The notes beneath the pieces are model-generated. The model was not told where the DNA came from. It made no database searches and was given only the letters and a program-made list of their open reading frames with translations. Below, one piece after another: positions 27,309 through 34,436 of a stretch of DNA of 64,000 nt. Position 1 is the first letter of the stretch, and each line of letters begins with the position of its first letter. The stretch is from Macellibacteroides fermentans (GTDB lineage: Bacteria; Bacteroidota; Bacteroidia; Bacteroidales; Tannerellaceae). The DNA lies in assembly GCF_013409575.1 (NCBI RefSeq), contig NZ_JACCCY010000003.1, forward strand, positions 1 to 64,000. Direction: 5' to 3'. The position numbers and the translations under genes are program-made.

Positions 27309-28658
27309 CTAAACTCCTGTATAATTATGCGGCGTTATAGCCTTTAATTCATTCTTTACCTCGTCACTAACATTTAATTCATCTATAAAACTACTAATTG
27401 ACTGAGCAGTGATACCTTCGTTTGTTCTTGTAAGTGCTTTAAGAGCTTCATAAGGCTTTGGATAACCTTCTCTACGCAAGATGGTCTGAATACCTTCGGC
27501 AACCACTGCCCAACAGGCATCAAGATCACGATACAAAGCTTGTTCATTTAATAACAACTTACCGAGGCCTTTTGTTAAACTTTTAAACGCAATTTCTATA
27601 TGCGCCATCGGAACACCTATATTTCTCAATACAGTAGAGTCTGTAAGGTCGCGTTGTAAACGCGAAACCGGCAGCTTAACAGACAAATGTTCCAGAATAG
27701 CATTAGCCATTCCAAGGTTTCCTTCTGCATTTTCAAAATCGATGGGATTAACTTTATGAGGCATGGCAGACGAGCCCACTTCACCAGCTTTAATCTTCTG
27801 TTTGAAATACTCCATGGATATATATTGCCAGAAATCGCGATTCAAGTCGATCAGGATCGTATTAATACGTTTCATCCCGTCAAACACTGCCGAAAGATTA
27901 TCATAGTTCGATATCTGTGTTGTCCACTCTTCCCTTTGAAGCCCCAGCACCTCTCCTACAAACCGGTTACCGAAGGCGCGCCAGTCTGATGCGGGATAAG
28001 CCACATGATGAGCATTAAAGTTTCCGGTTGCACCACCGAACTTGGCAGAAATAGGAACAGATTTCAATAACGCCAGTTGTTGCTCCAGACGGTAAACAAA
28101 AACCATGACCTCCTTACCCAAACGGGTTGGAGAAGCAGGCTGACCGTGTGTTTTTGCCAACATTGGTATATCCATCCATTGCGTAGCATATTGTTTAAGC
28201 AGATCAATCACCTCTTGCAATGAAGGATAATACACCTCATTGAGGGCATCTTTCAGAGACAACGGAACTGATGTATTGTTTATATCCTGGGATGTTAAGC
28301 CAAAATGGATAAACTCTTTGCAATCTTCCAAAGACAGCAGATCGAATTTTTCCTTTATAAAATACTCGACAGCCTTTACGTCGTGGTTGGTTACACTCTC
28401 GATCTCTTTGATCCGTGCAGCATCTTCCAACGAAAAGTCCGTATAAATCTTTCTCAAATCTTCTTTAAGAGATGGAGATACGGTGGAATTCAATTGGGGT
28501 AAGAACTCTGCAAGCGTAATAAAATACTCAATTTCTACCTGCACTCTGTATTTAATAAGTGCGTACTCTGAAAAATAGGCCGCTAAACCCTCGGCTTTGT
28601 TTCTGTAGCGTCCATCTACAGGAGAAATAGCTGTCAGTGTTGAAAATTTCATATACAT
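27309..28658 (-). CDS. purB: Adenylosuccinate lyase
   Basis: PurB acts twice in purine synthesis, splitting SAICAR and adenylosuccinate with release of fumarate. The 449-residue protein carries the superfamily signature SSAMPHKVNPIDFENAEGN and the catalytic-histidine segment KTHGQPASPT. The start could be the first Met or the third residue (MKFSTLTAISPVDGRY). A TACCTTTG box sits 17 bases upstream at 28675-28682. The rluB-like gene follows 58 bases downstream on the same strand. Confidence 0.96.
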   Translation of the reverse strand: MYMKFSTLTAISPVDGRYRNKAEGLAAYFSEYALIKYRVQVEIEYFITLAEFLPQLNSTVSPSLKEDLRKIYTDFSLEDAARIKEIESVTNHDVKAVEYFIKEKFDLLSLEDCKEFIHFGLTSQDINNTSVPLSLKDALNEVYYPSLQEVIDLLKQYATQWMDIPMLAKTHGQPASPTRLGKEVMVFVYRLEQQLALLKSVPISAKFGGATGNFNAHHVAYPASDWRAFGNRFVGEVLGLQREEWTTQISNYDNLSAVFDGMKRINTILIDLNRDFWQYISMEYFKQKIKAGEVGSSAMPHKVNPIDFENAEGNLGMANAILEHLSVKLPVSRLQRDLTDSTVLRNIGVPMAHIEIAFKSLTKGLGKLLLNEQALYRDLDACWAVVAEGIQTILRREGYPKPYEALKALTRTNEGITAQSISSFIDELNVSDEVKNELKAITPHNYTGV

Positions 28659-28674
28659 TATTAATATAGAGATG

Positions 28675-28682
28675 CAAAGGTA
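28675..28682 (-). promoter_or_regulatory. -7 promoter box for purB
   Basis: The minus strand reads TACCTTTG, an exact TAnnTTTG match, very close to the purB start and divergent from the tRNA-Val promoter. Confidence 0.55.
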
Positions 28683-28740
28683 ATTATTATTGTCGAGAAA
28701 CCTGTAAAGTTGTATTTTTTTTATTTTTTTGGCTGAAATG

Positions 28741-28771
28741 TTTGGAGGAATAAAATAAAGCCGTATCTTTG
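28741..28771 (+). promoter_or_regulatory. Promoter of the tRNA-Val pair
   Basis: TTTG at 28741-28744 and TATCTTTG at 28764-28771 are 19 bases apart, an ideal Bacteroidetes -33/-7 promoter, 46 bases before the first tRNA. Confidence 0.8.
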
Positions 28772-28817
28772 CACCGTCTTAAAGAGAAAGACACAACAAA
28801 AATAAAATTTTGTGAAA

Positions 28818-28892
28818 GGGCGTTTAGCTCAGCTGGTTCAGAGCATCTGCCTTACAAGCAGAGGGTCGGCGGTTCGAATCCGTCAACGCCCA
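28818..28892 (+). tRNA. tRNA-Val (anticodon TAC), copy 1
   Basis: The acceptor stem is GGGCGTT/AACGCCC. The anticodon arm TCTGC-CTTACAA-GCAGA gives anticodon TAC at 28853-28855. The T-arm GGCGGTTCGAATCCGTC is present, the discriminator is A and CCA is not encoded. It lies in a two-tRNA transcript. Confidence 0.97.
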
Positions 28893-28916
28893 CCTTTCAT
28901 AAATAAAAAACATTTC

Positions 28917-28991
28917 GGGCGTTTAGCTCAGCTGGTTCAGAGCATCTGCCTTACAAGCAGAGGGTCGGCGGTTCGAATCCGTCAACGCCCA
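28917..28991 (+). tRNA. tRNA-Val (anticodon TAC), copy 2
   Basis: This 75-base gene is identical to copy 1 and begins 24 bases after it. The anticodon TAC is at 28952-28954. It is followed at once by a terminator, so both tRNAs are cut from one short precursor. Confidence 0.97.
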
Positions 28992-28993
28992 CA

Positions 28994-29023
28994 GAAGGAG
29001 AGTAGTTTTACTCTCCTTTTTTT
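28994..29023 (+). terminator. Terminator after the tRNA-Val pair
   Basis: AAGGAGAGTA and TACTCTCCTT form a 10-bp stem with a GTTT loop, followed by T residues. Confidence 0.9.
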
Positions 29024-29103
29024 ATTCCCTCCCCCTCAGACAAATCAAAAGAAAATCTGGATCAACGTAAAAAGTTTAGGAATCAATGCTATGCATGTCA
29101 CTT

Positions 29104-29190
29104 TCACACTCTAAATAAAAAGAATGCTTCGTCTTTGATCCCTCTAAATACCCTTTTAAAAGCTTCAATCTTAGCGTTGAATGATTCACA
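29104..29190 (-). pseudogene. Remnant: C-terminal end of an ISAon1/ISL3-like transposase
   Basis: The minus strand encodes a short frame ending ESFNAKIEAFKRVFRGIKDE then AFFLFRV and a TGA stop. The ESFNAKI-x-AF-x-FRG-x(4)-FFLFR pattern matches the C-terminal end of Bacteroidetes DDE transposases of the ISAon1 type. Only about 27 recognisable residues remain. To the right the similarity stops abruptly where the IS30-like fragment starts. No terminal inverted repeats were found. It is a dead scar of an old insertion. Confidence 0.6.
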
Positions 29191-29348
29191 ACAAAACCTC
29201 ACAGCTAGAAATTGCTCGTGTTATTGGTGTTCATCGTCAGACTATCAGTGCATTTAGTAAAGAAAACAATTTGCAACAACATATCCCACTAATGTTCTTT
29301 TATTATACTGAAAGAAATCTTATCTTTATACTGAAAGAAATTCAATAA
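29181..29348 (+). pseudogene. Remnant: N-terminal HTH of an IS30-like transposase
   Basis: A 55-codon frame begins MIHNKTSQLEIARVIGVHRQ followed by TISAFSKENN, resembling the helix-turn-helix of IS30 transposases (EIA-x-x-x-GVHRSTIS-RE). After about residue 30 the sequence becomes AT-rich and unrelated, and the DDE catalytic domain is missing. A 15-bp direct repeat, TATACTGAAAGAAAT, occurs inside the tail at 29304-29318 and 29327-29341. The fragment abuts the opposite-strand transposase remnant. It might still be translated as a small HTH peptide, but this is unlikely. Confidence 0.5.
29304..29341 (+). repeat. 15-bp direct repeat with 23-bp period
   Basis: TATACTGAAAGAAAT occurs at 29304-29318 and exactly again at 29327-29341. 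It lies next to IS scars and may be a trace of an imprecise insertion or excision. Confidence 0.7.
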
Positions 29349-29396
29349 CGCTGGATCAAGATGGAGGATCACGAACAAATTGGATCATGAATAAAT

Positions 29397-31142
29397 TCAG
29401 TATCCCGTATCGTATATCTTATTAAGTTCTTCACGCAATGCTCTTCTGTTTTTATATGTTGCTTTGAGATCGATAATAAGGTTTCTCACAGCATCGTCAC
29501 CACCAAGTCTCTTCATATTCATTATATATCGGCAAGCATCAATATAGTAAGACCTTCCCACATTTTTTTCAACGAATACTCGTATTTCAGAATCATAAAG
29601 ATCAATAAGCTGGTCTTTATATAATAAACTTAAATCCTCTTCTGCATCTGCAATCCTACGAAGGGTTAAGTTCTTTTGCAAGAGGACAAGATAACGATCC
29701 CAGTACTTCTCCCAAACATATATATGAACCAGTTTTTCATAATTATACCAATAATCTTTTGCAATAAGTTCTGCTATCATTTTCTCCAGATAAACATTCC
29801 ACGAGTCGCCCGGAACAGTTGTCTTTAAAAGATCATAATACTCTTTAAATGATTCCTCTTCGGAGCTTCCCTCTAATATAAAATAGCGAGCTAATCGTAT
29901 CGTATTTTCAATATCTCCGGTTTTCCGATAGATTTCTAACTGATATTTCCTCCATTTATCACACCGCCTGAAAGACTCTTCTTTATCTAGCTCAATGGCA
30001 TCATTCAATAGTTTCAGTGCGTATTTATAATCTTTAGAGTTTATTGCTCGCTTTACTAATTTTTCTCTAAAATCAGGATTTGAAACATTTTCTATCAAAT
30101 ATTGATTTATAGCCTCTTCGCTCTCTGTCATAAGCAATAATTCGTACATCATCTCCTGAGCTTTTCTATAATTCCTATCCCAACTATTTCCTGTAGGATG
30201 AATACTTTCAATATTAATACGAAGCCGTTCTTTTTCCTCTGGTTTTTTAAAAAGTTGGATCGCTAACTCAATAAGGTTTAAATGCCAGGCCCATCCATCT
30301 AATTTACCAGTCTCAAATGCAATCATCAGCTCATTAAACAGATCACCACGCTGTATTTCATCTAAATTGGATTCGATAATCTCTTTAATCAGGTCGAAAG
30401 CCTCATCAATAGCGCCTATTAGATAACCATCACTATCGTCTGCATTAATTATCACAGAGGTAACCTCTTCCAATACAGAAAAAATTATAGTTAAAGCCTG
30501 ACTGTTATTTCCATTCTTAATAGACATTGCGGCTATATCAAGAATTTCCGATAGGGCAGAATGGAATTCTTTAACCTCCCGATAGTCCATATAACCATGT
30601 CGATCGGTAGAAGCTTGAATCAAATTCTTAATTTGATTTGCATAAATCGGTTTTGAGGAGGAATCCGGCACATTAACTTTAGCAAATTGCGACAAGAAAA
30701 GAGCCCGGAAATCCCGGTCATCGGTACAGGTACGCCGAACAAAATCTTTAAGTTCATTTACATTCAATGCGTCAAGAATCCTATCTATCCTATAATCATT
30801 CAGAATCTCATCGGGTAAAGAATTAGCATCATCTTCTGCCTCCATTGTTTTCGACGTAACAAGATAATCCTGCAAGTCTTTTCTAACTTCAAAAAGAGAG
30901 GCTACAATGTGTTTACATACAACCCCATTACTAGCTGGGCATTCGCAGCTATAGTTTTCAACCCTCTTATCGGAAATAGTCAAATTAACGATAATACGTT
31001 CCGTATCTTGTAGAAATGTTCTGAATTTTCCATTGTCAAGTTCAATCAACCTCTGTACGCGACCTGCTATATAATATCGAAGTCCCTCTTCCAATACGGA
31101 CTTTTCAAGCTGATCTTCAAATTCTTCAAATACGATTCCCAT
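29397..31142 (-). CDS. SWIM zinc-finger protein of unknown function
   Basis: The 581-residue protein has a SWIM zinc-finger with the CxCx(n)CxH pattern at Cys66, Cys68, Cys76 and His78 (YSCECPASNGVVCKHIV). The rest, from about residue 110, is helical and acidic with TPR-like spacing, for example around EEAINQYLIENV and KYALKLLNDAIEL. SWIM domains bind DNA or protein partners and occur in helicase-associated and recombination proteins; no helicase domain is fused here. The gene lies alone between the IS scars and the efflux operon. A possible Cys-rich microprotein gene ends 18 bases upstream. I do not recognise a specific function. Confidence 0.85.
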   Translation of the reverse strand: MGIVFEEFEDQLEKSVLEEGLRYYIAGRVQRLIELDNGKFRTFLQDTERIIVNLTISDKRVENYSCECPASNGVVCKHIVASLFEVRKDLQDYLVTSKTMEAEDDANSLPDEILNDYRIDRILDALNVNELKDFVRRTCTDDRDFRALFLSQFAKVNVPDSSSKPIYANQIKNLIQASTDRHGYMDYREVKEFHSALSEILDIAAMSIKNGNNSQALTIIFSVLEEVTSVIINADDSDGYLIGAIDEAFDLIKEIIESNLDEIQRGDLFNELMIAFETGKLDGWAWHLNLIELAIQLFKKPEEKERLRINIESIHPTGNSWDRNYRKAQEMMYELLLMTESEEAINQYLIENVSNPDFREKLVKRAINSKDYKYALKLLNDAIELDKEESFRRCDKWRKYQLEIYRKTGDIENTIRLARYFILEGSSEEESFKEYYDLLKTTVPGDSWNVYLEKMIAELIAKDYWYNYEKLVHIYVWEKYWDRYLVLLQKNLTLRRIADAEEDLSLLYKDQLIDLYDSEIRVFVEKNVGRSYYIDACRYIMNMKRLGGDDAVRNLIIDLKATYKNRRALREELNKIYDTGY

Positions 31143-31160
31143 TTACTAACTATTTAGAGC

Positions 31161-31280
31161 TCAATTTATATTACCACACTTCTCACAAAGAATCAGATAT
31201 TCAAGTCTATTAATTTCACAACTGGCACATTTGCAATTCATAAATAATGGCAAAACAGAATCAATAGATCGCAATATCAT
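31161..31280 (-). CDS. Possible Cys-rich microprotein upstream of the SWIM gene
   Basis: A frame of 39 codons from the ATG at 31280, or 26 codons from the ATG at 31241, ends in TGA at 31161. The shorter product is MNCKCASCEINRLEYLILCE then KCGNIN, with cysteines at 3, 5, 8, 19 and 22, resembling a small zinc ribbon (CxCx2C...CxxC). It ends 18 bases before the SWIM gene on the same strand, so it could be co-transcribed. It may equally be a chance frame or the tail of a decayed gene. No promoter box was found. Confidence 0.3.
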   Translation of the reverse strand: MILRSIDSVLPLFMNCKCASCEINRLEYLILCEKCGNIN

Positions 31281-31355
31281 TACAAGCTGTAAAAATAGCT
31301 AAACATTGGATTCTAAGCTCACAAATAAGCAGCTTTCTACGCATTGAATATCTTT

Positions 31356-33692
31356 TCACCGCCTTAAACTATCCACCGGATTACTTAAAGCCGACTTCCA
31401 TGTAATTGCGCTAACCGACGCAAGAGAAACAACAGAGACTAAGAGTAATGAACCAAGGCAAGAATAAACAGAGATATCAATGCGATAAGCAAATTCCTGC
31501 AACCACCGTTCAGATACTACACAGGCCAAAGGGATTGCAACAATAGAGCTGATAGCAATCCACAAAAAAACAGGCTTAACCAACAGACCTACGACTTGAT
31601 ACGTCTTTGCTCCGTTTATTTTCCGAATAGCGATTTCCTTAGTACGTTGGCGAACAGAGTAGTAAGATATGCCAAACAGACCAAAGCATATAAGTATAAC
31701 ACTGATAATTGAATACATCCTAAGCATTGCTGTCATCTCAATAATTTTGCCATTACGCTGAATAAACGTTTCATACATCTCGGTATAAGAAAAATACTCA
31801 TCCGGCAGATATTGTCGCCAGAGTAAATTGAGATCATGTATAGTTTTATTATTGTCACTGCCATCCAGTCGAATTTGCATGGAGGCAGTCCCGTTTCCTT
31901 GTGTTTTGGATTGTGTAATTACTACAGGTAATATTTTTTCTTCCAGCGAGTTAATATAGAAATCGCTAACTACACCTGCAATCACAGATAATGTATCACC
32001 AGAATCCACATATTTCTTCAAAGGTTCTCCAAGTATATCCTGCGTCGATTTAGCCACTAGATCGACAAATGCTTTATTTACAAAAACAGCGTTGGAATAT
32101 TTATCATGGATGTTTATCCATGGTTCACCGGCTATCTGTTCAATCTTCAAAACTCTGATTAAGCCGGTATCTCCGGATAACTGCAATATCGCTGACTGAA
32201 ATTCTGCTCCATCTTCTTTTTTCATATCTGCATGCATAATCCATGAATTTAAAAGAGAAACATCAGACGTAGAGACACCCGTCACTCCCGAAACAGATGT
32301 AATAGCCGATTTCAACGATGCCATCCGGTTCTTATCTCCGTTTAGTTCAACAACATTACGGTACCTGTCTCCTCCCCTTTCCAATAACTGCAGCTGACTG
32401 TTTGCGGTGAACATGGCTATTAACAATACGATGGCTATCACAAACTGGACTGAGACCAACACTCCTACCCATCTGTTCTTTTGTTTCACTAAATAAGTTT
32501 TTGAATAATCGGTATTGACTCTGCCTAATTTCAAACTGATAAACAGTGATGCCGTAATTGCAAGGAATAATGCGATGCTTACTGTATAAGGAAAAAATTC
32601 TTTACTATAAAAATAGGAGGATGAAAACCCGGATGAAACAATCTTATTGAAGATTGGCAGGAAATCATTCATTAGCAACAATGAAAGCAGGAAGGCGATA
32701 ATAACCATAAAAAAGAGATCTCCAAACAACTGAATACGAATCTCACGCTGTGTAGCGCCCATTAACTTTTGCGTCTGTAAGGTCTTCTGCTGTTGTATTA
32801 CACGAGATAAACTCATGTTTAAGTAATTAAAAACAGCTATAAATAAAACAAGAATTGCCGAGATCAATCCAACCATTAGCAAGTTGTCTTTCCTGCAATG
32901 CCAAAAACTCAGGATCTGTTGATTATAAGTGGTGGACAAGGCATTATCCAACGTAATAAAAAAGTATTTCCCTCCGGCCAATGTCTGGATCTTATCCTCA
33001 TTTACTTTCGCTTCAAAACGTTTTAAATCAGCTTCTTGAGTCATAAATAAAAGGGTAGCTCCACCCCACAGACTTTCAGGATCATAAATTAATCCGTCGA
33101 AGTTTACAGCCGACTGACTTCGATCCTTTACCACTGCGTTTACAACATATACTTGTTTTGTAACCTTACCGTCGAAGTCTTCCACCCCCAAAAGGATCTC
33201 CTTTCCAATTGCATTCTGCTTTCCAAATAATCTGCCGGCTTGTTTTTCACTTAAGGCAATCGACCGGGGATTATCAAAGGTATTCCACGATCCGTATAGA
33301 AGTTCAAACGGGAAGAACAGTGGAAAGGACGGATTTACGTTTATTATTTCGATTGGATCAAAGGATTGGTGACCAACTTCAATATACTTGACCGGTAAAC
33401 TATTCAATTGCAAATAATCTTCAACCTCCGGATACTTTTCCTTTAATTGGTCGGGAATCCCGGATTGCATATAAGCAACCTTTTCTCCGGGCTTTGAAGG
33501 CAGATCCTGCATAGTCCAGATGATACGTTCTTTATTAGGATTGCTGTATTCGATATTATATTCGTGGGTAACAAATGCTACCAGCATATTCGTAAATGCA
33601 ATGCCAACCGTTAAACTTAGAATAGCAATACATGCAAATGTTTTATTTCGCCACCAGTTACGGAAAATTAAAGTAACAAAGGTTTTCAACAT
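31356..33692 (-). CDS. FtsX/MacB-type ABC transporter permease (second permease of the operon)
   Basis: From the ATG at 33692 (MLKTFVTLIFRNWWRNKTFA) the protein has 778 residues. It has one N-terminal helix, a large periplasmic MacB_PCD-like domain, a cluster of three helices ending near residue 415, then a second copy of the same plan: helix, periplasmic domain and three C-terminal helices with the FtsX motif RQRTKEIAIRKINGAK. It is thus a tandem fused permease. An in-frame ATG at 33746 would overlap the ATPase gene and adds unrelated residues. It is the last gene of the five-gene efflux operon. Confidence 0.9.
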   Translation of the reverse strand: MLKTFVTLIFRNWWRNKTFACIAILSLTVGIAFTNMLVAFVTHEYNIEYSNPNKERIIWTMQDLPSKPGEKVAYMQSGIPDQLKEKYPEVEDYLQLNSLPVKYIEVGHQSFDPIEIINVNPSFPLFFPFELLYGSWNTFDNPRSIALSEKQAGRLFGKQNAIGKEILLGVEDFDGKVTKQVYVVNAVVKDRSQSAVNFDGLIYDPESLWGGATLLFMTQEADLKRFEAKVNEDKIQTLAGGKYFFITLDNALSTTYNQQILSFWHCRKDNLLMVGLISAILVLFIAVFNYLNMSLSRVIQQQKTLQTQKLMGATQREIRIQLFGDLFFMVIIAFLLSLLLMNDFLPIFNKIVSSGFSSSYFYSKEFFPYTVSIALFLAITASLFISLKLGRVNTDYSKTYLVKQKNRWVGVLVSVQFVIAIVLLIAMFTANSQLQLLERGGDRYRNVVELNGDKNRMASLKSAITSVSGVTGVSTSDVSLLNSWIMHADMKKEDGAEFQSAILQLSGDTGLIRVLKIEQIAGEPWINIHDKYSNAVFVNKAFVDLVAKSTQDILGEPLKKYVDSGDTLSVIAGVVSDFYINSLEEKILPVVITQSKTQGNGTASMQIRLDGSDNNKTIHDLNLLWRQYLPDEYFSYTEMYETFIQRNGKIIEMTAMLRMYSIISVILICFGLFGISYYSVRQRTKEIAIRKINGAKTYQVVGLLVKPVFLWIAISSIVAIPLACVVSERWLQEFAYRIDISVYSCLGSLLLVSVVSLASVSAITWKSALSNPVDSLRR

Positions 33693-33708
33693 AGTATTTG
33701 TATTAGTG

Positions 33709-34386
33709 TCAATAGGAAATCGTGTCGGGTACAACCCTGCCGTCAAATAAATTAATTATCCTCGAAGCATATCCTGCATCGTGCTCACTATGGGTAACCA
33801 TTACGATGGTAGTACCTTCGCGGTTTAAATCGGACAACAGATTCATCACCTCAGCACCGTTTTTACTATCCAGATTTCCGGTGGGCTCATCGGCAAGAAT
33901 CAATTTGGGATTTGCAACAACTGCACGCGCAATGGCAACGCGCTGTTGCTGACCACCCGAAAGCTGTTGGGGGAAGTGCTTTTTTCGGTGCGATATGGCC
34001 ATACGGGTCATCGCTTCATTCACGCGCCTTTTCCGTTCGTTTGCGGGAATCTTCATATAAAGCAAGGGCAATTCTATATTTTCAAAAACGTTGAGCTCTT
34101 CAATCAAATTAAAACTCTGAAACACAAATCCTATCACACCTTTACGCAGGTCGGTTCTATTACTCTCTTTCAAATACGACACATCTGTTCCATTCAGTAT
34201 ATAGGAGCCGGAAGAGGGGTTGTCCAACAAACCGAGAATATTAAGCAGGGTTGACTTTCCACAACCCGAAGGCCCCATTATAGCCACAAATTCGCCTTCC
34301 GCAATCTCGATGTTTACATCGTTCAATGCCCATGTTTCAACCTCTTCCGATCGAAAAATCTTTTTTAAATCTACTGTTTTAATCAT
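33709..34386 (-). CDS. ABC transporter ATP-binding protein (MacB/LolD type)
   Basis: The 225-residue ATPase has a Walker A GPSGCGKST (about 39-47), the signature LSGGQQQR, Walker B LILADEPTGNLD and the switch histidine in VMVTHSE. All catalytic motifs are intact. Ending at 33709, it leaves 16 bases before the second permease, and it starts 50 bases after the first permease. It is the only ATPase in the operon and should serve both FtsX-type permeases. Proteins of this type power MacAB-like export or periplasmic signalling rather than import. Confidence 0.94.
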   Translation of the reverse strand: MIKTVDLKKIFRSEEVETWALNDVNIEIAEGEFVAIMGPSGCGKSTLLNILGLLDNPSSGSYILNGTDVSYLKESNRTDLRKGVIGFVFQSFNLIEELNVFENIELPLLYMKIPANERKRRVNEAMTRMAISHRKKHFPQQLSGGQQQRVAIARAVVANPKLILADEPTGNLDSKNGAEVMNLLSDLNREGTTIVMVTHSEHDAGYASRIINLFDGRVVPDTISY

Positions 34387-34436
34387 GATAGTAAAATTAC
34401 ATATTATTATTCATTCTTTTTTACGAGTGTATTGAA

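Noticed and set aside
28812-29114. A 100-residue open frame with two RLAQLVQSICLTSRGSAVRI repeats
   Set aside because: It is the translation of the two tRNA-Val genes. The repeat is the tRNA sequence itself, a well-known false annotation.
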